Shown: positions 1 to 5,977 of the stretch, in pieces
Layout of the letters: every line of letters begins with the position of its first letter
Numbering within the stretch: the first letter of the stretch is position 1
Assembly (NCBI GenBank): GCA_024278725.1
Contig: JAJRSQ010000419.1
Span: 1 to 9,038 of the forward strand
Reading direction: 5' to 3'
DNA length: 9,038 nt
Origin: Chloroflexota bacterium
GTDB lineage: Bacteria > Chloroflexota > Anaerolineae > 4572-78
Notes under the pieces: generated by a model
Database searches by the model: none
Seen by the model: only the letters and a program-made list of their open reading frames with translations
What the model was told of the DNA's origin: nothing
Made by a program: the position numbers and the translations under genes

Positions 1-363
1 ATCCCCCGCTGCACCTACGCCTATCCCGAAGTGGCATCGGTGGGGTTGACGGAAGCGCAGGCGCGCGAGCAGGGCTTCGATGTGGAAACGGCACAATTCC
101 CCTTCCTGCCCAACGGCAAAGCATTGGCGATGAACGAAAATATCGGCTTTGTAAAAATTGTGGCGAATAAAAAATACAAAGAAATTTTGGGCGTGCATCT
201 GATTGGGGCGCACGTCACCGAGATGATCGCCGGACCCGCCGGGATGCTCACCGTGGAAGCCACGGCAGAGGACATTTCGCAGACGGTTCACCCGCATCCC
301 ACCATGAGCGAGGTCGTCATGGAAGCGGCGCATGTGCTCACCGGGATGCCCATCCATTTGTAA
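1..363 (+). CDS. lpdA: Dihydrolipoyl dehydrogenase (E3), C-terminal part, truncated by window edge
   Basis: These are the last 120 residues of a pyridine nucleotide-disulfide oxidoreductase; frame 1 is open from the first base to the TAA at 361-363. The fragment covers most of the dimerisation domain. It starts just before the conserved YxxPEVASVGLTE segment (residues 6-18 of the fragment) and carries HPHPTMSE near the end. His99 and Glu104 have the H-P-T-x-x-E spacing of the active-site His/Glu pair of dihydrolipoyl dehydrogenase, which the partner subunit of the homodimer contributes to the catalytic centre. The enzyme reoxidises lipoyl groups of 2-oxoacid dehydrogenase or glycine cleavage complexes using FAD and NAD+, in the cytoplasm. 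Which complex it serves cannot be told, because the N-terminal FAD/NAD domains and upstream genes are outside the window. Mercuric reductase or glutathione reductase relatives are less likely, since the tail lacks the terminal Cys pair of MerA and the HPHPTMSE context is typical of Lpd. Confidence 0.93.
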   Translation: MPRCTYAYPEVASVGLTEAQAREQGFDVETAQFPFLPNGKALAMNENIGFVKIVANKKYKEILGVHLIGAHVTEMIAGPAGMLTVEATAEDISQTVHPHPTMSEVVMEAAHVLTGMPIHL

Positions 364-400
364 TGAGTCGGCAATTCCGCTATAACATCAATCATCAACG

Positions 401-432
401 AACCCACAAAATTGTTTGTGGGTTTTTTGTTT
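401..432 (+). terminator. Intrinsic terminator after lpdA
   Basis: A perfect 10-bp inverted repeat (AACCCACAAA at 401-410 and TTTGTGGGTT at 415-424) with a 4-base ATTG loop is followed by TTTTGTTT. It lies 37 bases after the lpdA stop codon. It should end the upstream transcript, so the kinase gene at 500 probably has its own promoter in the roughly 65 bases between. There is no matching U-tract on the minus strand, so it is one-directional. Confidence 0.9.
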
Positions 433-499
433 AGAGGACTAAAGATGTTTTCGGATTTGCCGATAATGAAAATGAACCCAGTAATAGTTTGAAGGTGAC

Positions 500-3400
500 A
501 TGACAACCGGAAATCGTGAACCCCAATACGATACGATTTTGCGCCAAAATAAGCGGTTATTCGTGCTGAGTGCCGCCGCCGATGCCATTCACCGGGCAGA
601 GACCGAGGCGGCAGTCTTTGAAACCTTCGCCGCACAAATTGCCGAATTGGACTTTTACGGCGGATTGATGCTGTTCAGCTCCGCCCATCCCGACCGGATA
701 TTGGTCAAAGGGATGGCAGTCCCCCCGGAGATGAAACCGTTTGCAGACAGTTTCCCCGATGAATTTTACATTCCTCTATCACCGGCGCAGATGTTTGGCG
801 CGCCGGAAAGGTACAAAGAAGCGCGCTTCATCGCCGACAACACCCCGATGGCGATGGCAGTGTTGCGCGCCGTCAATTATCCGAACCCTGAGGCGGCGCT
901 GGAAATTACAGGAAAATCCATCATCCGCACGCCGTTGATTATTCAGGGCGAAGTGGCGGGGATGTTGCTGGTGTTGGGGCGCAACATCACCGTTGAGGAT
1001 GTGCCATTGGCGGCAACACTGGCGAACCACGTCGCCGCCGCGCTGGAAAAAATGCGTCTCGTTTCCACCGCCCGGCGGCAGGCGCAGGAACTTTCGGCGG
1101 TGTATGATGCCGTGCTGGCGCTGGGCGAAATTTTAGATACCCGGCAGGCGTTGCACCGGCTCTACGAGCTGGTCTCGGCGGTCATCACCCTTGATGCATT
1201 TGGGGTTTTTCTGCATAAATCCGGGGGCGATGAATTTTACATTGCGATGGCGGTGGAAGATGGCGTCCTGCTGACCGATGTGCTCGGCACAACTTTCAAA
1301 GTGGATGAGGAAAGCGGCTTTACCGGATATGTGATGCGCACCCAACGCCCATTTCTGGTGCGCGACGTTGAGAAAGATGACCTACCCATCAACCCCATCC
1401 AAATCGGGGGCGATATAACGCACTCATGGGCAGGTGTGCCGCTGATGATTCACCACCGCACGGTGGGCGTCCTTTCCGTGCAGGGGAAAAAGCCGAATAT
1501 GTTCACCCGGCAGGACTTGCGTTTTCTGGAAACGCTGGCGACCGGGGTGGCGATTGCGCTGGAAAATGCCCGCCTCTTCGAGCAAGCCCGGTTGGAGATT
1601 GCGGAGCGGAAGCAAACGGAAGCCGCGCTCGCCAAGTCTGAGGCGTTCAATCGCCGTTTGATGGATGGTGCGCCCATCGGCATTTTGTATTTGGACGGCG
1701 ACGGCACAATTGTGTATGGCAATCCGGCGCTGCGCAATATTTTGGGTATGCCCGCCAATGAATATTTCCCCCTGCGCAATATGCACGTGCAGGATTTGCC
1801 GCTGGCGCAAACCGCCCCCATCGAAACGGCGTTGCATTGTGTGCTGTCCGGCGAGATGCTCAATGGCGAAATAATCCACATCCATTCCAAATGGCGCAAA
1901 CAATTGGAACTGGAAATTTTCGGCGCGCCGTTATTTTCCGCGAACAATAAACTCGACGGCGCGGTGCTGATGGTGCATGACCTGACTCAGCACCGGCGCG
2001 CGGAACGCACCCGCGATGCCGCGTATCGCATCACGGAAGCCGCATACCGGGCGGAGAATATGCCCGAACTCTTTGCCATCATCCATGAAATTGTCCGCAA
2101 TCTGATTGGGGTGGACAATTTTTACATCGCCCTGTTTGATGAAGAGCAAAATCTGCTGACCTTCCCCTATGTGGTGGATGAAATGGACGAGGTCGCGCCT
2201 CATGCCCCCGGAAAGAGTCTGACGGCGTATGTGCTGCGCACCGGCAAACCGCTGTTGGGCACGCCGGAAGTTTTGGATGAGCTGACCGCATCGGGGGCGC
2301 TGGAAATTGTCGGGACGCGCCCGGTCGATTGGCTGGGCATTCCGCTCAACGTGGAGGACAAAACCATCGGTGTGCTGACCGTGCAATCATACGACCCCGC
2401 GGTGCGGTTGGATGAGCGGCACGAGCAAATGCTGGTATTTGTTTCAACACAGGTGGCAATGGCAATTGAACGCAAACAGGCGGAGGAAAATATCCGCCAG
2501 CGCAACCGGGAACTTGCCATCCTGAACAAAATCATCAACGCAACCGCCGTGGCGGTTGATGAACAAACGGTGCTGCAAATTGCGTGTCAGGAGTTGCTCG
2601 ACGTGTTTGACATGGCGCGCGCCGTGGCGACCGTCATTTCCCCCGGCACACGCTCCGCCAAAGTTGTCGCCGAAGCCCGCCGCCCCGGTGTGCCCGCCGC
2701 CATCAGAGAGCCGATTCCGTTGCCGGAGAACCGTGAATTGTATGCCATGCTCGCTCAACGCGCGCCCTTTGTCGTCAGCGATATTGATGCGGAACCGCGC
2801 GTGCAGGGGGTACGGCATTTGGTGCCGGAAGACACCAAATCCATAGTATTTTTGCCATTATTTGTGGATGATTCTCTGGTGGCTGTTTTGAGCATGATTT
2901 CGCCGGAGCGGCGACACTTCACCACGCCGGAAGTGAATTTCGCATGGAGTTTCGCCGACCAGATTTCTACCGGCATCACCCGCGTGCGGTTGCAGGAATC
3001 GCAGCGAATGCTCAGCGCGGCAATCGAGCAGGCAGCCGAAGGGGTGATGATTACCGACCACCGGGGACATGTGGTGTACATCAACCCTGCCCTTGAACAA
3101 ATTTCCGGCATCTCGCACCGGGATGTGGCGGGTTTGAGCGCCGTCAAACTCATTCGCCGCAGTATGCCGGCGGCAACGCTGATGGATATTTTGCGTGCGC
3201 TGCGCGACGGGAAATCGTGGTCGGGGCGGGTGACGGCGCGGAAGCCGGACGGCTCGAAATTCACGGTGGAACTCACTACCGCGCCGGTGCGCGACATGTA
3301 TCACAACACGGTGAATTTTGTGGGGGTGATGCATGACATCACCGCGCAATTGCAGTTGGAAGCGCAATACCGGCAGGCGCAGAAGATGGATGCCATCGGG

Positions 3401-4507
3401 CAGTTGACCGGCGGCATTGCTCACGATTTCAACAATATCCTCACGGCGGTGAACGGCTTTGCGGAATTGTTGCAGCGCCGGCTCAATGAGGATGACCCGC
3501 GTCGCCGTTTGGCGGATAAAATTCTCGATTCGGGGAAACGGGCTTCGGCATTGGTGCGCAAATTGCTGACCTTCAGCCGAAAACAGATTGTGGAAACGCA
3601 GCCGCTCAATTTAAATACCGTGGTGGAACACATGAAGCAAATGCTCCAGCCCATCATCGGTGAAAATGTGCGCATCAATATGATGCTCTCGCCCGATTTG
3701 TGGCTCATTGATGCTGACCCCACCCAAATCGAACAAATTATCATCAATTTGGCGGTGAATGCGCGGGACGCTATGCCCGGCGGCGGAAAAATCATTATCG
3801 AAACGGCAAACGTCGTGCTGGATGAAACCTTTACTGGGGAACATTTCGGGGTGGAAGTGGGCAGGTACGTCCGGCTCAACATTAGCGATACGGGGGTCGG
3901 CATGACCGCCGATGTGCGCGAGCGCATCTTTGAGCCGTTCTTTTCCACCAAAGAAAAAGGGAAGGGAACCGGGTTGGGGTTGGCGACGGTCTTCGGCATC
4001 GTCAAACAGAATGGCGGCTCAATTTGGGTGTACAGCGAAAAAGGGCAGGGAACCACCTTCAAAATCTATCTGCCCGCTTCCGAGGTGGAGAAAAAGCGAT
4101 TGCTCGCCTCCGGGGCGGAAACGCTGGCGTTGGCGCGGGGCAATGAAACAATTTTGGTGGTGGAAGATGATGCGGATGTGCGCGATTTGGCGACGCAAAT
4201 TCTGGAAATGCAGGGCTATACCGTCCTCACCGCCGAGAGTGGGGAGGACGCGCTGAAAATAGTGTCCGACCGGCAGCACGCCATCAATCTGGTGCTGACG
4301 GATGTGGTGATGCCCGGCATCAACGGCAAAGAGCTGATGGAGGCGCTGGCGGACGAAACACCGGCGTTGAAAGTGATGTTCATGTCCGGCTATACCAACG
4401 ATTTGATTGCGACGAAAGGCATCTTATCCGATGACATCGTGCTGATAACCAAACCGTTCACCGCCGAAACACTCACCCGGGCGGTGCGGATGGTGCTGGA
4501 TGCATGA
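500..4507 (+). CDS. Hybrid sensor histidine kinase/response regulator with (GAF-GAF-PAS)x2 input
   Basis: This 1335-residue protein has no membrane segment or signal peptide, so it should sense cytoplasmic or diffusible signals. Approximate domains: GAF1 20-190, GAF2 197-365, PAS1 378-495, GAF3 505-655, GAF4 672-830, PAS2 837-955, HisKA 965-1030, HATPase 1075-1190, receiver 1216-1332. Visible catalytic features are the phospho-accepting His975 in AHDFNN, the N-box NLAVNARDAMP (Asn1087), the G1 box DTGVGM (Asp1130), the F box FEPFF (1144-1148) and the G2 box GTGLGL (1156-1161). The receiver has an acidic pocket E1222-D1223-D1224, phospho-acceptor Asp1268 (TDVVMPG), Ser1296 and Lys1318 (TKPF), so both halves look active. 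No DNA-binding or other output domain follows, so a further phosphotransfer partner is expected, but none lies nearby. The ATG at 500 is preceded by GAAGGTGA, with four bases between GAAGG and the ATG. No heme, bilin or metal site is obvious in the GAF/PAS domains, so the signal is unknown. The 3' end overlaps the opposite-strand gene by 35 bases. Confidence 0.95.
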   Translation: MTTGNREPQYDTILRQNKRLFVLSAAADAIHRAETEAAVFETFAAQIAELDFYGGLMLFSSAHPDRILVKGMAVPPEMKPFADSFPDEFYIPLSPAQMFGAPERYKEARFIADNTPMAMAVLRAVNYPNPEAALEITGKSIIRTPLIIQGEVAGMLLVLGRNITVEDVPLAATLANHVAAALEKMRLVSTARRQAQELSAVYDAVLALGEILDTRQALHRLYELVSAVITLDAFGVFLHKSGGDEFYIAMAVEDGVLLTDVLGTTFKVDEESGFTGYVMRTQRPFLVRDVEKDDLPINPIQIGGDITHSWAGVPLMIHHRTVGVLSVQGKKPNMFTRQDLRFLETLATGVAIALENARLFEQARLEIAERKQTEAALAKSEAFNRRLMDGAPIGILYLDGDGTIVYGNPALRNILGMPANEYFPLRNMHVQDLPLAQTAPIETALHCVLSGEMLNGEIIHIHSKWRKQLELEIFGAPLFSANNKLDGAVLMVHDLTQHRRAERTRDAAYRITEAAYRAENMPELFAIIHEIVRNLIGVDNFYIALFDEEQNLLTFPYVVDEMDEVAPHAPGKSLTAYVLRTGKPLLGTPEVLDELTASGALEIVGTRPVDWLGIPLNVEDKTIGVLTVQSYDPAVRLDERHEQMLVFVSTQVAMAIERKQAEENIRQRNRELAILNKIINATAVAVDEQTVLQIACQELLDVFDMARAVATVISPGTRSAKVVAEARRPGVPAAIREPIPLPENRELYAMLAQRAPFVVSDIDAEPRVQGVRHLVPEDTKSIVFLPLFVDDSLVAVLSMISPERRHFTTPEVNFAWSFADQISTGITRVRLQESQRMLSAAIEQAAEGVMITDHRGHVVYINPALEQISGISHRDVAGLSAVKLIRRSMPAATLMDILRALRDGKSWSGRVTARKPDGSKFTVELTTAPVRDMYHNTVNFVGVMHDITAQLQLEAQYRQAQKMDAIGQLTGGIAHDFNNILTAVNGFAELLQRRLNEDDPRRRLADKILDSGKRASALVRKLLTFSRKQIVETQPLNLNTVVEHMKQMLQPIIGENVRINMMLSPDLWLIDADPTQIEQIIINLAVNARDAMPGGGKIIIETANVVLDETFTGEHFGVEVGRYVRLNISDTGVGMTADVRERIFEPFFSTKEKGKGTGLGLATVFGIVKQNGGSIWVYSEKGQGTTFKIYLPASEVEKKRLLASGAETLALARGNETILVVEDDADVRDLATQILEMQGYTVLTAESGEDALKIVSDRQHAINLVLTDVVMPGINGKELMEALADETPALKVMFMSGYTNDLIATKGILSDDIVLITKPFTAETLTRAVRMVLDA

Positions 4508-5876
4508 GCGGGTCGGGGTCGATGAAGTATGCCAGCGCCAGCACGCTCCCCAGAAATCCCAAATAATTTGGCTGTAAAAACCGCGACAGGAAAAAGAAGA
4601 CCAGCAAAAAAACCACGTACGCCATCAGCATTGTGCCGATGGTGTTTTCTTTGAGTTGGCGCACTGCCAGCCCCACCAGCAACGGCACGCTGACGATGGC
4701 TTGGGGGATGATGAAGGGAAAATACGCGAAGCGGTCTGCCACCCAGCCGAAACCCAGCACCAGATTGCTCGCCCCCCAGCCCCAAATCTGGTAGCCCGTC
4801 TCCCCCTGTCCCGCCGACCAGCGCCACACGTCGTCATACATCGCAAACGCATCCCACAGCAGCCACGGCAGAATGAACACCAGCGCCACCGCCGGGAGCG
4901 TCCACGCGCGGCGCAGGGCGGTCTTCGCCAGCGCTGCCCGGCGGCTCGGCGGGGGGATGAGCCGAGCGCCCCACACATCTTTCAGCAGGTAGAGCAGCCA
5001 GAAGGGCGTCAGAAACCACGCCGTCGGTTTGCTGGCGCTCGCCAGCCCCAACGCCGCCGATGCCAGTAAATAATTTTTGGCGGACGGCGTTTTTTGTCGC
5101 CCCAGCAGCCATACCGCCAACACCAGCCAAAACAGCACAAACGGGTCATTCGCCCCGAAAATGACATCTTCCGCCATAATGGGGTTCAGCCCGACGAACA
5201 TCACCGCGAGCAGCGTTTTTTCCTCCCCCCGCACCATTTTGGGAATGAGCGCGAGCATCAGCGCGAAGAGCAACAGGTACACCATCCGTTCATCAAACCA
5301 GCCGATGGTGGCGTTTGCCAGCGTGTAAAAAGGCGCGGAAAAAACAAAAGTCAGCGGCAGGTACGGATAGTGATACAGCGCGGTGCGATATTCGTTGATG
5401 CCCCATTGCGCCATCGGCGTGTCCACATAATCTTCCACGTAGGGGTTTTTACCGCTCAAAAAATAGTCGATGGTGCTTTCCGTTTGGATGACGCCGCCGT
5501 CATGGCTGTAACTCCACGGCACACTCTGATGGCGCAGATTGATGAGCAGGGCGGTTTTGCCGAACACCAGCACCCCGATGATGGCGTAAATTAATGTCAA
5601 TTTGAAACGGAACGCCCGCCGCGCCGAACCCATCCACACGCTGACCAACACATACGCCAGCAGTATCCCAAAGGCGAGCACATACAGCATCATCGTCACC
5701 GCATCGGTTTGAGGGTGGTCGAGCCGCGCGAAAAACGGCTGCCAGCGCCACGAAGCCACCAGATTTTGGACATCGGCAATCCGGTCGGGGAGCACATTGT
5801 CCGCGAGCGTATCAATTTCAACTTTGGCAATCACCAGAAAAAAGAGCAACAATGCATCGAGCGATTTTTTGGGCAT
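4473..5876 (-). CDS. Polytopic membrane protein, possible GT-C-type (GT87/DUF2029-like) glycosyltransferase
   Basis: This 467-residue protein has about 11-12 predicted membrane helices, roughly at residues 5-22, 60-82, 93-112, 171-188, 198-214, 221-238, 244-260, 268-298 (probably two), 324-344, 387-405, 412-432 and 436-452. Between helices 3 and 4 lies a roughly 60-residue non-membrane loop with HDGG (126-129), a Thr-Glu/Asp-rich stretch and GKNPYVEDY (142-150). Further motifs are HYPYLPL (169-175), GANDPF (241-246), SKPTAW (282-287) and QPNYLG (435-440). A long acceptor loop after early helices and conserved NPY, SKP and NY elements are what I associate with lipid-phosphate-sugar-dependent GT-C enzymes and their unassigned relatives, but no catalytic DxD or equivalent can be pinned down. 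The function is therefore a family-level guess and the sugar and acceptor are unknown. The ATG at 5876 is chosen because a GAGGT ribosome-binding site and a TATAAT box lie just upstream; a GTG 63 bases further out falls inside a terminator. It converges on and overlaps the kinase gene by 35 bases. Confidence 0.88.
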   Translation of the reverse strand: MPKKSLDALLLFFLVIAKVEIDTLADNVLPDRIADVQNLVASWRWQPFFARLDHPQTDAVTMMLYVLAFGILLAYVLVSVWMGSARRAFRFKLTLIYAIIGVLVFGKTALLINLRHQSVPWSYSHDGGVIQTESTIDYFLSGKNPYVEDYVDTPMAQWGINEYRTALYHYPYLPLTFVFSAPFYTLANATIGWFDERMVYLLLFALMLALIPKMVRGEEKTLLAVMFVGLNPIMAEDVIFGANDPFVLFWLVLAVWLLGRQKTPSAKNYLLASAALGLASASKPTAWFLTPFWLLYLLKDVWGARLIPPPSRRAALAKTALRRAWTLPAVALVFILPWLLWDAFAMYDDVWRWSAGQGETGYQIWGWGASNLVLGFGWVADRFAYFPFIIPQAIVSVPLLVGLAVRQLKENTIGTMLMAYVVFLLVFFFLSRFLQPNYLGFLGSVLALAYFIDPDPLMHPAPSAPPG

Positions 5877-5880
5877 AGCG

Positions 5881-5885
5881 ACCTC
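5881..5885 (-). promoter_or_regulatory. Ribosome-binding site deciding the start at 5876
   Basis: On the minus strand GAGGT sits four bases before the ATG at 5876. This supports that start over the in-frame GTG at 5939, which has no purine-rich leader and lies upstream of the -10 box. Confidence 0.75.
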
Positions 5886-5897
5886 ACTTGGTGCGAT

Positions 5898-5926
5898 ATT
5901 ATAGCGGTTTTTGGGGAATAAAAAAA
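5898..5926 (-). promoter_or_regulatory. Sigma-70-type promoter for the membrane protein gene
   Basis: A perfect TATAAT -10 box (minus strand, bases 5903-5898) lies 21 bases before the ATG at 5876. Seventeen bases further upstream the -35 position falls on an all-T run (5926-5921), a poor match to TTGACA, so the promoter rests mainly on its -10. Transcription would start near 5891, giving a leader of about 15 bases with room only for the ribosome-binding site. The T-run is also the U-tract of the terminator of the ATPase gene. Confidence 0.6.
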
Positions 5927-5954
5927 CTTCCCCCGGCACGGTGTACCGGAGGAA
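5921..5954 (-). terminator. Intrinsic terminator after the P1B ATPase gene
   Basis: Read on the minus strand, TTCCTCCGGTAC (5954-5943) pairs with GTGCCGGGGGAA (5939-5928) across a 3-base loop, giving a 12-bp stem with two G-U pairs. It is followed by GTTTTTT. It begins 23 bases after the ATPase stop codon at 5978. It should separate ATPase transcription from the downstream membrane protein gene, which has its own -10 box immediately after. Confidence 0.88.
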
Positions 5955-5977
5955 TGAGACGTGTTGTTGTGGCGCAA

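Noticed and set aside
457..487. Promoter for the kinase gene (TTGCCG and TAATAG, 19-base spacing)
   Set aside because: Both boxes match poorly and the spacing is long. A promoter must exist after the terminator at 401-432, but this sequence does not identify it.
364..499. Riboswitch or small RNA between lpdA and the kinase gene
   Set aside because: Only the terminator hairpin shows clear structure; no conserved riboswitch core is visible in the remaining bases.
4508..4700. Terminator for the kinase gene inside the converging gene
   Set aside because: A-rich and T-rich runs are present but no hairpin followed by a U-tract could be found on the + strand.
5877..5939. In-frame GTG at 5939 as the start of the membrane protein
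   Set aside because: The added 21 residues would be encoded from within the ATPase terminator and upstream of the TATAAT box, with no ribosome-binding site. The ATG at 5876 has GAGGT four bases away.
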